Shown here: positions 12,630 to 24,747 of the stretch, in pieces
Layout of the letters: each line of letters starts with the position of its first letter
Position numbering within the stretch: position 1 is the first letter of the stretch
Translations under genes and position numbers: made by a program
Origin: Siphonodentalium dalli
Taxonomy: Eukaryota; Mollusca; Scaphopoda; Gadilida; Siphonodentaliidae
Direction of reading: 5' to 3'
NCBI GenBank assembly: GCA_032622095.1
Contig: CP136068.1
Span: 158,603,465 to 158,667,464 of the forward strand
Length of the DNA stretch: 64,000 nucleotides
Notes under the pieces: generated by a model
Seen by the model: only the letters and a program-made list of their open reading frames with translations
What the model was told of the DNA's origin: nothing
Databases searched by the model: none

Positions 12630-13046
12630 CAGGCCTGAGAATAAGGTGCCTGTCATTTGCAGAATGAGGTCCCCAGAGGTGAATTTAGTTATGTATCCTG
12701 CATAGCGGGCTACGTAATAAAATAAATTCACTAAATTCTGGAAAGTTTCATTATCAAATTTCTATAGAAACTTCTTCACATAGATTCTATTTCTTTTTAA
12801 GTTTAGTTTCCCCAAATTGGCAGATGACACATTGCATAATCGAGGTTCCCAATGGGTGTACATCACAATATTCACCATTTTGGAACTTCAATCTGAGTAT
12901 GTCTCCCATATCAAATGAAGCCATGCAGAATGAGGTCCCAAGATGGTGAATTTGGTGATGCTAGCCCCCTGTGCAGGATAGCGTCGTTAAGTTCACCCTC
13001 TGGGGACCTCATTCTGCAAATGACAGGCACACTAAACTCAGACTTG
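12630..13046. mobile_element. MITE family B, long form
   Basis: Diverged CAGGCCTGAGAATA and CTAAACTCAGACTTG ends flank two AGAATGAGGTCCC arms. An inner segment not present in the short copies contains 'cagatgacacattgcataat' and 'gggtgtacatcacaat'. The same inner segment occurs at 21285-21557, 41087-41500, 45658-46085 and 47075-47462. Confidence 0.75.
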
Positions 13047-13150
13047 TTGGCATATATGTAAAAGACCTTCCCCGGAATGTTTTGAAGCTATCCATTTAGC
13101 TTGATTGTCATGGTAACTAGAATAAACCCCTCTCATTGCTTTGTTTGCAG

Positions 13151-13388
13151 GTATTACATTGTCTGAGTATTTCCGTGATATGGGGTACAATGTTGCTATG
13201 ATGGCTGATTCCACGTCACGATGGGCCGAAGCTTTGAGAGAAATCTCGGGTCGATTGGCTGAAATGCCTGCTGATTCGGGTTATCCGGCATACCTTGGAG
13301 CCCGTCTTGCTTCCTTCTACGAAAGAGCTGGCAGGGTCAAGGCCATTGGTAATCCAGAAAGAGAAGGCAGTGTAACCATTGTAGGAGC
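13151..13388 (+). CDS. ATP6V1A: ATP6V1A exon w6 with Walker B region (residues ~330-409)
   Basis: Acceptor TTGTTTGCAG precedes the exon, and donor GC|GTAAGT splits an Ala codon. It reads [20 protein letters not shown] then [20 protein letters not shown] then [20 protein letters not shown] then [19 protein letters not shown]. The hydrophobic MMAD stretch followed by [13 protein letters not shown] is the Walker B segment and neighbouring catalytic arginine region of rotary ATPases. Confidence 0.97.
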
Positions 13389-14348
13389 GTAAGTACAATG
13401 TCTACCATTTTTTTTTTTTATATAATGACTACTGCTCATCCTTATGTTCCAAAAAGGTATTGAGTTTAGGCCAAAAACACGCGTCGGTGCTTTTTATTGG
13501 CATTTTGACCCCAGAAAATATAAAATAGACCTAATTCCACGAAATACCACGAAAATAGGTAACAGCAAATACAACTTGCGATTTTACATCAAGTAAGCTT
13601 TAATATTCTGTCTTGTTTATTACCTATGTAAAGGTGTCATACAACTGGATTCAGATTGTAAGTATTCCACAAACAAATCCGGGGAAATTGCCAGAAAAGG
13701 AGAGTTTATTTATATGCAAAAAGTATTCGATTGGTTGTTTAAAAAGTTGGAATCAATTTTCTGGATGAAATGGTACATGACAAAAAGCGACATAGCACTC
13801 AATTTCATACATTTGAGCTGGGCCATGTACCAGAATACTAACCTAAATCACGCTCTACCTGTTTGGAACTCTAAAATAATTCTATATTTGCAAATTTTGT
13901 ATTGAAAACATCAAATGATTTTAAGTTTACAATAAATGTTCCGGTTCCGATTCTCAAAGTTAATTTTTTTTTGTCATCACCACCAACAGTTTGTTTCCTG
14001 GGGGGTGAGGTGATAATTGGTTATTGGGTTGGCTTTTGAGACAAATATTAAATTGTATTGTGCAACAAAGATGCACTTTTGCACAGAAAATGTATTAAAT
14101 AGGAAGAAATAATTTGCTGTGGAACAAACTACATCTGTGCTGCACAATTTGACAAAGCCAGCAATTCATAAAACCTTTCTTAATTTCCCCCAACAGTCAA
14201 TATAGCTAGCCTGTTTGTTAGATTTGTAAGTTTTCCAGTATGAGGTATATGGCTTGTGGAAAATAAAAAATAAAAATAAAACCCCTCCCTCATCGTTTTG
14301 AAAAAAAAATTGCCCGTGAAACAAAACTCTTTTTTTATTTGGCCTTAA

Positions 14349-14704
14349 GGCGACACCAATTTTTAAGTCTGGTTTACGAACATGTGGGGAGAAAAAAAGT
14401 AGATGCAGGAGGGAAAAAAATATATATAAAAAAAATAGTCCCCCCAATTTATATCAAGTAAATTTTACAAAAATTGTGAAAAAATGTTTTTGAATTAAAT
14501 TCTGAACCAAACAAGACATTTCATGTCATGAAATACATGAAAATATGGATCTGTAAATGATCATAAGCAGAACCGGATGCGACAGCACATGAAAATCAGT
14601 ACGCGTGTAAAACAATTTGGGAGAAAAAAGTTTTATTTTTTTCATGAAATGGAAAAAAAGTTGTAGGAGGTGTTCGTAAACCAGACTTAAAAATTGGTGT
14701 CGCC
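14349..14704. mobile_element. PIF/Harbinger-like MITE, 356 bp
   Basis: A TAA duplication at 14346-14348 and 14705-14707 flanks long inverted ends, GGCGACACCAATTTTTAAGT and its complement, about 37 bp. A 3-bp TWA-type duplication is typical of PIF/Harbinger. Confidence 0.8.
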
Positions 14705-16485
14705 TAAAGGTGGATTATCTCTTCCTAAATATGTCTTAACCGACGCATGGCCTGCACTCAATTATATGTCATTTTTATACGCCCATTTGAAAAAATGGTT
14801 GTACATGTATTATCAGTCGTAAATGAATTTCGAAGTACAATTGCTAGTCGCGCTCATACGTCGAACGAAAGAACCCCTCATTTCCGTTTGCAATTTTCCG
14901 GGAAAGCCCTGGGAAATCCTGTCACCTGATTGGCTGGCGTCTTTAAAAAACGCCAGCTTTTGTATACAAATAAACACGTGGAACATCTAATTTTAGCGTA
15001 TGGGCGTGGATAATTGATAACATAATTACTTCGCGCATGAGCAGTCCAAACAGGAATCTCTTCCGCTTTACATGAATGATGAATTCCGGGGATCTTAACA
15101 GTCTTTTGAACCGATCTCCGCTCACTGACGTGAAGTTTGTTCATAGATTTGTCTTTAATTGTACAATTTGGTTTACTGACGAAAAAAAAATTTGCATACC
15201 GCGTTTTGAACGTTGAAATAATCCATGGATGCCATGATTCTGCGGAAGTATTTACGACTTTCGTAACCTACTTTCGTTTCTTGGCACCAAAATGATTGAC
15301 GTGCATAAAGTAGTCTATTTTGGGAGTCGCTTGCCATGATAATGACGTCACTCGCTCTGTTGTTTTTCGAGCTCGAGCAAATGACCTTGACTGCCATTTC
15401 GATAAGACCTACCGTGCGCGACTCTGGGAGCAAATGTACGCTAAGTTTACTAAGACTGATGTATTATGTAAATGGGTTGTCCTTCCGCTTTTGGTTTCCG
15501 GATGATAACTTTAGATTGAATCGAGTGAACTGAACCAAATTTGGTATGTTAGTTTACCACCCCAAAATACAGATCAAGTTCAAATATTGGTTTCGTCCGC
15601 ATGATTTTGACTGAGTTATGCCCCTTTTTCGACTTAGCTTTTACCTGATATGCGGTTTCCAGGTTATTGTGTTATATTTTTGTTATTATTTCGTCTTAAG
15701 TCAAAGGTTTCAAACAAATGATTAAACCTTGCCCCACTCTACTCCAGAAATGGCCGTATTCTGCCACGGCCTGACAGCATGCTCTTGTTGAGGGTTTGCA
15801 GAGTCCCCGGCCCTAAAGGAATGTGGAACTTAATAAATCGTTTTTGGGTTGTAACAAATTGACCCTTTCGTACGTGATTGTGCAAATAGAACCTATCTGG
15901 CTCTCTGATTATGGGTTCTGGCAAATTATTTTTTACATGAGTTTATATGCCCCTTGAGTGGCTAATAACTGGACCTCATCCACATAATCAAAATCAGAAT
16001 CTGTCAGAACAGTGTGTTATTTGAGAGCATAATCAAGATGTAACCAGGCAGAATCAACCACGTGGTATTTAACAATTTCTGCTTCGATATCTTTCAGCAT
16101 ATGGCAATAATAATTGTTGATGTATGTAGAACTGAAAAGCATTCTTTTCCCACAATATGATTCACTGATGATCAGCGTTAGTGGGCAAATAGAATTACCT
16201 TCTTGTATCACTCCCTATTGGTTTTATTAGTGTAAAGTAGGCATTAATCTGTGTATCAGATACGAGAGTTTTTTGGAGGGGACCCTAAAAGGGACCTATA
16301 GCAGAAACCCTGCTGTATGCTTCAAAATAATTAATGATATTTCGAAGTCCAAATTTAGTATAATAACGAGTCCCCAGTTTATAATGAAATTTACAAAACG
16401 AGCCCAGTAAATTGGGTCTGGACCGACCTTCAAGAAATTAAGAATTTTCCCAACAGTTTGAACATGAATAATAATGTTGCATGAG

Positions 16486-16775
16486 TGGGGTTTCGGAAAC
16501 CATGCTTGCAGACCCGAGCACAGGGTTTCGGGACCATGCTTGCAGACCCGAGTACAGGGTTTCGGGACCATGCTTGCAGACCCGAGTACAGGGTTTCGGG
16601 ACCATGCTTGCAGACCCGAGTACAGGGTTTCGGGACCATGCTTGCAGACCCGAGCAAAGGGTTTCGGGACCATGCTTGCAGACCCGAGCAAAGGGTTTCG
16701 GGACCATGCTTGCAGACCCGAGCAAAGGGTTTCGGGACCATGCATTGTGGACCTGAGCGCAGGGTTTCAGAACTA
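16486..16775 (+). repeat. 34-bp minisatellite
   Basis: About eight units read GGGTTTCGGGACCATGCTTG then CAGACCCGAGCACA. All three forward frames and the reverse frames stay open only because the repeat lacks stops. No clear homology to exon w7 was found, although each unit carries GCTTGCAG. Confidence 0.92.
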
Positions 16776-16863
16776 TGTGCTCAGGTCCACACACCATGCA
16801 TGCGAGTCTGAGAAACAGGAATTTGACTTTGTGCAGCCTAACTTTACCTTTTTATATTTCTAG

Positions 16864-17071
16864 AGTGTCTCCCCCTGGTGGTGACTTTGCTGATCCTGTG
16901 ACGTCCGCTACGCTGAGTATTGTACAAGTGTTCTGGGGTTTGGACAAGAAGCTCGCCCAACGGAAACATTTCCCGTCCATCAATTGGTTGATTAGTTACA
17001 GTAAATACACACGTGCTCTCGATGATTTCTACGATAAAAACTACCCAGAGTTTGTTCCCCTGAGAGCTAAG
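16864..17071 (+). CDS. ATP6V1A: ATP6V1A exon w7 (residues ~409-478)
   Basis: Acceptor TATATTTCTAG precedes the exon and donor AAG|GTAAGA follows it. It reads [20 protein letters not shown] then [20 protein letters not shown] then [20 protein letters not shown] then [15 protein letters not shown]...DPVTSAT is the signature of V-type A subunits. Confidence 0.97.
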
Positions 17072-17415
17072 GTAAGAGCAATCTAATCTGTTGATCCATA
17101 TTTTTCTGTTAGCTAAAAGATGGTCTATCACTTCTTAGACATGTTTTATATACATATATAAAATAATGAATGAGTCAAAGACACCTGTCCGGAAACACTT
17201 CAATCAATTACTGGGACTTCAGATGTAAGTACATTTATTATTAGAACAGAACATATTTTTTAAAGAAAATATATCTTAAAAACTCTTAAAACACTTTTAA
17301 ATATGAGATATATTTAACACTCGATGATTTTCCTGTGTCTTTTGGAAATAATAGTTCAGAGGTGTCAAATATAGTTTCATAGAACGTTGTTGCTGCTAGA
17401 AAGAAAGAGAGCATT

Positions 17416-17577
17416 TTAACTCTTTCATGACGGGATCTGTGCATATAAGAGAATGCACTGGCTTATAAGATCAAGGTAAATATTGTTAGGCCAATGCATT
17501 GTCTCATATATGCGAGTCTCCACATTGGCACAGGATTTTCGCAAAATTTCTGAAAGCTCCAGTCATGGATGGGTTAA
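17416..17577. mobile_element. MITE family E
   Basis: TTAACTCTTTCATGACGG is at the left and GTCATGGATGGGTTAA at the right, with one hairpin half on each side. Confidence 0.75.
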
Positions 17578-17676
17578 AGATGTTCTGTCTATTAAAATGT
17601 GATTTAAAAGCTTGTTGTGGTGTGTATTTATTTCGCACCATTCTGTCTCTGTATAACATAAATTGTTTATTTCCAG

Positions 17677-17736
17677 GTGAAAGAAATCTTACAAGAGGAG
17701 GAAGATCTGTCTGAAATCGTACAGCTAGTAGGAAAG
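17677..17736 (+). CDS. ATP6V1A: ATP6V1A exon w8 (20 codons)
   Basis: Acceptor TTATTTCCAG precedes the exon and donor AAG|GTTAGT follows it. It encodes VKEILQEEEDLSEIVQLVGK, the conserved helical C-terminal domain. Both ends are phase 0. Confidence 0.96.
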
Positions 17737-17755
17737 GTTAGTTACATTTTTACAT

Positions 17756-18089
17756 TTAATCCTTTACCCAACAAAACGGCCAAAACCGGCCAAATAAAGC
17801 TTCAACAGCCTAAAATATCTTCGGTCTGTCTCAATAGAACCATACAAATATGGATATCATTGGAACCGGCTCCTTGACCACATTGTGATAGTTGCAGTTA
17901 TGCCCTGTGCCAATGCATTCTCTTATATATGCGAGTCGACCATTTTTTCTTACATTCTTTAACAATTTTATAATTTTTAATATGTGTTAAGCCAATGCAT
18001 TCTCTTATATATGCGAGGCGACCTATGGTCGACTCACATATATAAGAGAATGCATTGGCACAGGGCCCTTCTGTTGGGTAAAGGGTTAA
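17756..18089. mobile_element. MITE family C with internal deletion
   Basis: TTAATCCTTTACCCAACA is at the left and TGTTGGGTAAAGGGTTAA at the right. Half of the first hairpin module is deleted near 17940. It begins 20 bp after the donor of exon w8. Confidence 0.85.
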
Positions 18090-18230
18090 ATGGACATGGC
18101 TCATTTGAACCTAATAATTATGTATATGTAATTTGGTTGTATAAATGATATATGATGATAAATATATAGAGTTGCACAATGTTGTTTTGGGTTAGATTGT
18201 TGGGTTGGATTATTGCATGAGAGCAGATAG

Positions 18231-18310
18231 CAGAAGGATACTTAGCATCACTAAATTCACCCTCTGGGGACCTCATTCTGCAAATGACAGACACCCTATT
18301 TCAAGGCTTG
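18231..18310. mobile_element. MITE family B fragment (right end)
   Basis: Only the right arm is present, from 'cttagcatcactaaattcac' to TATTTCAAGGCTTG. Confidence 0.75.
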
Positions 18311-18707
18311 ATCAAATATCGTGTATGTGCAGTCATGTGATGTACTGTTCAACATAATTGGGAAGTATCTTCCCGTCAATCTCCAATTTAATGTCCACGA
18401 AATAAAATATAACTTAACTGTTATATTCACGGTCATGAAACAAGAGGGTTAGAACAGTTAAAGTTAACTTAAAATGACATATTTTGAGGGTATACTTGCG
18501 ACTGTATCTACTATTTATACTTCGCAAATATTACCAATAAATGCATTATGTAAGCATTCACTGTTTTGGTGTATTCAAAATTACTCTTCGTTGTTTCAAA
18601 GTCGAATCGAATATCAAAACGAATATCAAATATTTGCATGGGCCTAAATTTTTTAGGGAATTTTAATCCGGAAAATGATAATAATTTTTCTATTTTTCAT
18701 TCGATAG

Positions 18708-18802
18708 GGTTCCCTAGCTGAATCTGATAAGATCACATTGGAAATTGCTAAAATATTCAAGGATGACTTCCTACAACAGAATGGTTATACTGCATACGAC
18801 AG
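18708..18802 (+). CDS. ATP6V1A: ATP6V1A exon w9
   Basis: Acceptor CATTCGATAG is followed by [20 protein letters not shown] then [12 protein letters not shown], and donor AG|GTGAGT splits the last Arg codon. The acceptor has a modest pyrimidine tract. Confidence 0.95.
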
Positions 18803-18814
18803 GTGAGTTAACAG

Positions 18815-19031
18815 TACACTAATGCCCTAAATAATTGACTCCATAACCACAGCAGAATTATGGGTAATTTTTCAGGATTTAGTCGGAAATATGGCTTGTT
18901 GCCATTCATCGGAAAGCTCTCACTGAGAGCTTTCCGATGAATTGCAACATGCCATATTTCCTACTACATCCTGATAAATTACCCATAATTCCCCTGTGGT
19001 TAAGGAGTTAATTATTTAGGGCATTACTGTA
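18815..19031. mobile_element. MITE family A, 12 bp after exon w9 donor
   Basis: The left arm has 'taatgccctaaataattgac' and the right arm ends GGGCATTACTGTA, with palindromic 'gagctttccgatgaa' at the centre. Confidence 0.85.
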
Positions 19032-20440
19032 CCATAGAGAGCTGCGTTTAGACTCTTCGATGCTATTAGGCTCATCCCCATTTTTTTGACAAATATTTTT
19101 TCAAGGGCTTTATCCTCGTTTAGACCCACCCTATATTCCTCAAACTTTGGAAAATGGTCGGTATATGGACTTTGTGTCCGGCGATGTACTTGGGTTGTAC
19201 AACAGACAGTTACTCACGAGGACCCCCCTGTGCAAAAATTCAGTTAGCCTTCAAGTGCCGACCTACCATCATATTTTATGCCAATACCTATTTTTGTATT
19301 GAATAAAGATATAATGTGTTTTATTTATATTAATAAGATAAAATCACATGTTAATAACCAGAAACAGTGATAGACAGACACATTTGGGATCAATTTGAAT
19401 AAGGTTGTAAATTTTTGGATTAATAGGGTTGAATGATGAGTTCACAAGTTAATTTAGTTACACCAATGCTTATAAAGCAAGCTAATGATACGTCTTTGAT
19501 TGATCCAACAACTAAGAATAGAATAAGATGTGTATAATTCACAACAATATTAACACAATTGTATACTATTATACATCTTTATTTTTTAAGCAAAACAACT
19601 GGAAAAAATAATAAAATCACAGATGTGCTTGGGTAATTTCTCCTATTCTACCGGATAGAAAGACATGATTGTATTCACCTTCCAAATGCTCAAAAATGGG
19701 GGTGGGCTTATCTACGAGGACCACCCCATGTTTTATTTAGGGTAAAAAACCCACACTGGGCTTATCTTCGAGGATGGGCTTACTGACGGGTATATACAGT
19801 AATCACGAAGAGTTATTTTTCACACCAAACAGTGTTTTTTTTATAATTCGTGAGTAAACACATAAAACCTACCTGCTCAGAAATTTTTAGGAAAAAAAAT
19901 TAATATAAAAACCTGCCTGAAGTCAATTTTGACAAAATGTGTCGGTGAAACAGATAATTAACTTTGTATGGCCTAATAAATACATACGCATGTAGAAATT
20001 GGTTAGCGTTTACCACACTCGAGCAGTTGGTACAGGGATACTTAGAGCTAGAGCTGAAGACTTATATTTCCCTGGCACTGTTCTCACACAATAATTACTG
20101 ACCCAAACAAACACTAATTATATTAATGTGCCTCTGTATTTATGGAACAAAAAATATTTATTCCATGCAATTATTGTTACACCTAAAGATATGATCTATC
20201 AAATACATTTGGAGTGGAAGGATACAGACATGTACATGTTCCGATGATGGGTTGAATGTTTGTTCATTCTTATAGTCGCTCCAACATGATCTCCATGGGC
20301 AGGATACTGACGTGCCAGTTCAGTTATCAAGTCACGACAATGGGTTGAATTTTTATTCATTGACTTTGACTGTCTATTTTGACCTATTAATATTCTATTC
20401 TATGATTTTTCAGGACGCTGCGAATGGCTAGTACATATAT
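19032..20440 (+). other. Intron w9/w10, unassigned part
   Basis: No gene was seen. The segments near 19060-19150 ('catccccatttttttg', 'cctcgtttagacccacc') and 19690-19790 ('atgggggtgggcttatctac', 'gaggatgggcttac') look like very decayed inverted or repeated copies of one another. The rest is AT-rich sequence without visible structure. Confidence 0.45.
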
Positions 20441-20783
20441 CGATCATGATCGGCCTCTCGATTTTCTTCCCCAGCTTTTGTTCATTTTATTAGACTTGGT
20501 ATGCTGAGTAATATCACGTTCTACGATCTTATTATAAATAGGTTGCACATATGTCGATCATGATTGGCCTCTCGTTTTTCTTCCTTATATTTTGTTCATT
20601 CTATAAGACTTAGTATGCTGAGGAATATTGCGTTCTACAATCTTGCTATAAATAGGTTGCACATCTGTTAATCATGATTGGCCTCTTGCTTTTCTTCCCC
20701 AGGTTCTATCCATGCTATGATCTTGCTATAAATGGATTGCACATCTGTTAATCATGATCGGCCTCTCTTTTTTATTCCCCCAG
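20440..20783 (+). repeat. 114-bp array of decayed copies of exon w10 start plus acceptor
   Basis: Three upstream copies have junctions near 20474 (TTCCCCAG), 20588 (TTCCTTAT) and 20702 (TTCCCCAG). The first two steps are 114 bp, and the last is 81 bp because of an internal deletion. After each junction comes text like GTTCTATCC or 'ttttgttcattctataagac' then 'ttagtatgctgaggaatat' and '...ttctacaatcttgct'. This mirrors exon w10 'gttctgtccattctataagac', 'tggtatgcttaggaatatc' and 'ttctacgatctcgcc'. Confidence 0.9.
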
Positions 20784-20955
20784 GTTCTGTCCATTCTATA
20801 AGACTGTTGGTATGCTTAGGAATATCATCACCTTCTACGATCTCGCCAGACACGCTGTCGAGAGCACAGCCCAGAGTGAAAACAAGATCACATGGGCGAT
20901 TATCAGAGACCAGATGGGTGAAACCCTGAACAAACTCAGCAGAATGAAGTTCAAG
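20784..20955 (+). CDS. ATP6V1A: ATP6V1A exon w10
   Basis: Acceptor TTATTCCCCCAG precedes the exon and donor AAG|GTGAGT follows it. It reads [20 protein letters not shown] then [20 protein letters not shown] then [17 protein letters not shown]. This is the C-terminal helical domain that faces the central rotor. Confidence 0.97.
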
Positions 20956-21053
20956 GTGAGTTAGAGGTCACAGGTAAAAGAATAACATAGGTCAGAGGCA
21001 AAATTCCTGGGAAAATGTATGTCAGGTGTAGGTTTGGCTAATGTGCAGGCTTC

Positions 21054-21270
21054 TACAGTAATGCTCTAATTAATCGACCTCTTAACCAAAGCAGAATTAT
21101 GGGTAACTTTTCAGGATTTAGTCGGAAATATGGCTTGTTGACATTCATCGGAAAGCTCTCGGGGAGAGCTTTCCGATGAATGGCAACAAGCCATATTTCC
21201 GACTAAATCCTGAAAAGTTACCCATAATTCTGCTTTGGTTAAGAGGTCGATTAATTAGAGCATTACTGTA
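21054..21270. mobile_element. MITE family A
   Basis: TA-CAGTAATGCTCTAATTAATC is at the left and the complement ends TTAGAGCATTACTGTA. It is an almost perfect 108-bp-arm palindrome. Confidence 0.92.
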
Positions 21271-21284
21271 TATGGTGCTGGATA

Positions 21285-21557
21285 TTCACCCTCTTTTAGT
21301 TTAGATTCTCTATATCCCCAAATTGACAGACGACAAAATGCATAATGGATGTGCCCAATGGGAGTACATCACCATCTTCACCATCTGGGAACTTGAATCT
21401 GTGTCTAGTTCTCCCATGGTAGATGAGGCCATACAAAATGAGGTCACCAGACGATGAATTTGGTGATGCTAACCCTGCTGTGTGGGGTAGCATCACTGAA
21501 CTCACCTTCTGGGATCCTCATTCTGCAAATGTCCAGCACCATATCTTGAGGCCTTGT
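21285..21557. mobile_element. MITE family B, long form, left end lost
   Basis: It has the long-form inner segment ('acgacaaaatgcataat', 'gggagtacatcaccat') and the right arm ending 'atcttgaggccttg'. It starts directly beside MITE A. Confidence 0.7.
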
Positions 21558-21593
21558 GATGTGAGCGTTTCTAAGAGTATTCATCTTTGTCAT

Positions 21594-21847
21594 CAAGCCT
21601 TGAAATAGTGTGCCTGTCATTTGCAGAATGAGGTCCCCAGGGGGTGAATTTAGTGATGCTACCCCGCATAGCGGGCTAGCACCACCAAATTCACCCTCTG
21701 GGAACCTCATTCTGCCGAGTTGTAAGCAGAATGAGGTCCCCAGAGGGTGAATTTGGTGATGCTAGCCCACTATGCGGGGTAGCATCACTAAATTCACCCT
21801 CTGGGGACCTCATTCTGCAAATGACAGACTCGCTATTTCAAGGCTTG
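21594..21847. mobile_element. MITE family B, short form
   Basis: The ends are CAAGCCTTGAAATAGTGTG / CTATTTCAAGGCTTG, and all four inner arms are present. Confidence 0.87.
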
Positions 21848-21890
21848 TTTGTCATGATTCATTGATTGTGCTCCCTTTGTGGAAGCTTTA

Positions 21891-22213
21891 GTGCCACCGC
21901 AGACGCTACGATTAAAATCGTAAGTGGGGGAAATCGTAGGTGGAGAAATCGTAGCTTGCCCGCAGACGCTACGGTGCTGCGATCTTTGCAGCTACGATTT
22001 TCGTGGTATTTACAACATGACCAGTGCGACAGTGGTCATGTGACAGCTACGATCGCGCGCGTTGCCAAAGTCACGCCACGATTTTCCTGGTAAAATCAAA
22101 CAGTGCTTGATTGCTACGATTTGGCTACGATATTGTCGTGGGCATGCGCATTGGATGCTTCCTCCTGCGATTTTCCCCACTTACGATTTTAATCGCAGCG
22201 TGTGCGGTGGCAC
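21891..22213. mobile_element. PIF/Harbinger-like MITE, 323 bp
   Basis: TTA duplications at 21888-21890 and 22214-22216 flank inverted ends GTGCCACCGCA...AATCGTAAGTGGGG and the complement CCCCACTTACGATT...TGCGGTGGCAC. The inside has further CTACGATT repeats. Confidence 0.85.
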
Positions 22214-23115
22214 TTAGATTGTGAAACAGATTCAGTGAAACGTTCGCAGAAGATCCCACAGGTTAGCATGGCATCTATCCTTTCTATATGTGGCATGTAC
22301 TGTCCGAACTACTTGTATTATTATCTAAATTTGATAAAAGTTTGAATAGCAGACATAATTGAAGTTTCAGTTTGTTTTCAGCTTTCATTTGAAATCAATA
22401 TTACTTCGGTGTTATAACAGCTTCGTGTATTCGGTAATGAAAAACACTTCATATATAACAAAATACTCGCAGCGGAATTAATATACATAACACATACTCG
22501 ATTGCCTGCTATTTTGACTGAAAACTGCTTTTGAACCATCTCAATAGCTTTTAGCTTGAATATTTATCTTTGATAACATTCGACATTAAATAACATTAAC
22601 TTTGTGCCTTTTGAGTTTGACTTTGACCAAGGTTATAACATACCTTAATATGTCATGCCTCACACTCTGCGGAGAGTAAAGTCACCATTGTTTGTAAGAA
22701 CTAGCAACAATAGCTAGGAAGTAACTGCGGAGGCGTGGATAATTCCAGCCTGAGATTTGTCAATTGTATGTCTATAACCAAGATGCAATATCGTGTCGTA
22801 GTTCAGTGCTCGACTAGAACCAAAAGATGATTTAAAGGCATTTTTTAGCCATATTATTTCATGAATTTAGACGATGGTTAGGAACCATTTGAAAGGTACA
22901 GCAAACTAATTATTAAAACCTATGTTTTCAGCATATAGCAACCAACATGGCTGACGCTTTAATCATAGGTATCTCTCGGTATCAATCGTAATGCTGCCTC
23001 AATATCAATTACATACATATTATACAAAGCATATCGTCTCTATATCAATTACATACATATTATACAAAGCTTGAAGTCATGTGGATTTATACAAAACTGT
23101 TTTAAAAATACATCT

Positions 23116-23552
23116 TTAACCCTTTCAGTGCCAGGTCCAATTTTTGTATCAACCCATATACCCTGTGCCAATGCATTCTCTTATATATGCGAGTCGACCA
23201 TAGGTGGCCTCGCATATATAAGAGAATTCATTGGCCTAACAATTTTTCATTTGTTATTATTTTTTACAATTTTAATAATTTTTTCTTATATTCATTAGCA
23301 GACATATTTTGTAGGTTTAATGCCAGGGTATCTTACGTTTTTCATGGGCATCAAAATTATTACTATGAATACTTGGTGATAGTTTTGAGTTATAACATGC
23401 CCCTAAGGTTTTATCCAGTTTGTTTTTAAATTCGCTATAGCATGCTTAGTAATTAAGCATACTAAAAAAAAATTCAACCCAAAAAAAGAGATTTTTTTAA
23501 TTTTTTTTAGGGACGATTTTACAGACCGTAAATTAGGCACTGAAAGGGTTAA
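23116..23552. mobile_element. MITE family D (TTAA target)
   Basis: The left end is TTAACCCTTTCAGTGCCAGG and the right end is GGCACTGAAAGGGTTAA. It carries one copy of the CCAATGCATTCTCTTATATA hairpin module near its left end. Confidence 0.87.
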
Positions 23553-24085
23553 GGCAGGGGAAGGCCAAAAAGAATTATGGCTTTGTTCATGCCTAATTTA
23601 TCACAGAATTTCATGGCCTCATTGATTGTTTTTCTTGGAGTCAAGGTCCAATATGTTGTGTATGTCATGTTTCTTGAAAACAATCCAAAAGACATTTCTC
23701 GAAGATGTTTTTTGTTTTCATTTGTATACTAAGCTAATGCATGGCAATGCCATGTTCCTATGATATGTCTTGACACTTGCATCGTCAAATGGTCTCTGAG
23801 ACGCTATCTTTAGGAACAAATAGATAGAATGACACAAGTGTGTGAACTGGTTGCAATAGTCTGTTATGACGCCGTGATGGTAAAACGAGAACAGGAGGTT
23901 CAAGTTTTATCATCACAGCACGACAAACAAGTGCAATAACATTAACATGTTGTTCTATGTTTATTGTACACTCTGAAGATTGTAGCTTGTAATAAACTAA
24001 AATTTATGTCGATATTTGTTTTTAATTGAACAAATTGCGTGATTTATGTAGACTATACCTCTTATTTCAGTAAAGATATTTTTTG

Positions 24086-24523
24086 TTAACCCTTTCAGTG
24101 CCAGGGGCCGATCTCATTGGCCCTAATTTACGGTCTGTTTTTTGTTTTTTTTTTTGTTGAATTTTTGTTGGGTATGCTTAAGCATGCTATAGCGAATTTA
24201 AAAACAAACTGGATAAAACCTTAGGGGCATGTTATAACTCAAAACTATCAAAAGTATTCATAGTAATAATTTTGATGCCCATGAAAAACGTAAGATTTCC
24301 TGGCACTAAACCTACAAAATAAGTCTGTGAAAGAATATAAGAAAAAATTATTAAAATTGTAAAAAATTGTAAAAAATAATAACAAATGATGAAAAATTAT
24401 TAGGCCAATGCATTCTCTTATATATGCGAGGCGACCTATGGTCGACTCGCATATATAAGAGAATGCATTGGCACAGGGTATATTGGTTGATTAAAAAATC
24501 GGACCTGGCACTGAAAGGGTTAA
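24086..24523. mobile_element. MITE family D, inverted relative to 23116
   Basis: TTAA ends with CCCTTTCAGTGCCAGG termini. The hairpin module is at the right side, and the body is the reverse complement of the copy at 23116-23552. Confidence 0.87.
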
Positions 24524-24747
24524 AGTTGATACCGCAGTGACATTGTCAATGTAATCGGTTTGTATTGTTCAAGGACAAGTGAAATTATTTTTTATTGAAC
24601 ATTTTGAAATTTTCTGTATTTTCTGTATTTTACAATAATAAAGCGACGGGTGTGCAATAAAATTCATTTCCTCGCTATTAAAACAGATTTCCTATGATAA
24701 ACCACTTACATTCAGTTGGCCTAATGAAATATTTCTTCACTCTACAG

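Larger units (their letters stand above)
13389..16863 (+). other. Intron w6/w7
   Basis: This intron contains a Harbinger-like MITE (14349-14704), a decayed dispersed repeat with 'aaccaaatttggtatgtt' and 'gactgagttatgcccc' (about 15520-15640) and a 34-bp array (16486-16775). The stretches 13400-14340, 14710-15510 and 15700-16480 show no gene or repeat I can name. Confidence 0.6.
20956..24747 (+). other. Intron w10/w11
   Basis: This intron contains MITE A (21054-21270), MITE B long (21285-21557) and short (21594-21847), a Harbinger-like MITE (21891-22213) and two MITE D (23116-23552, 24086-24523). The segments 22220-23110 and 23560-24080 show no gene or named repeat. Confidence 0.65.

Noticed and set aside
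16296-16863. Overlapping long frames on both strands in the 34-bp array
   Set aside because: Every frame is open at once, a hallmark of a stop-free repeat rather than of coding sequence.
16486-16863. 34-bp array as copies of the exon w7 acceptor
   Set aside because: GCTTGCAG occurs in each unit, but the following bases do not resemble exon w7.
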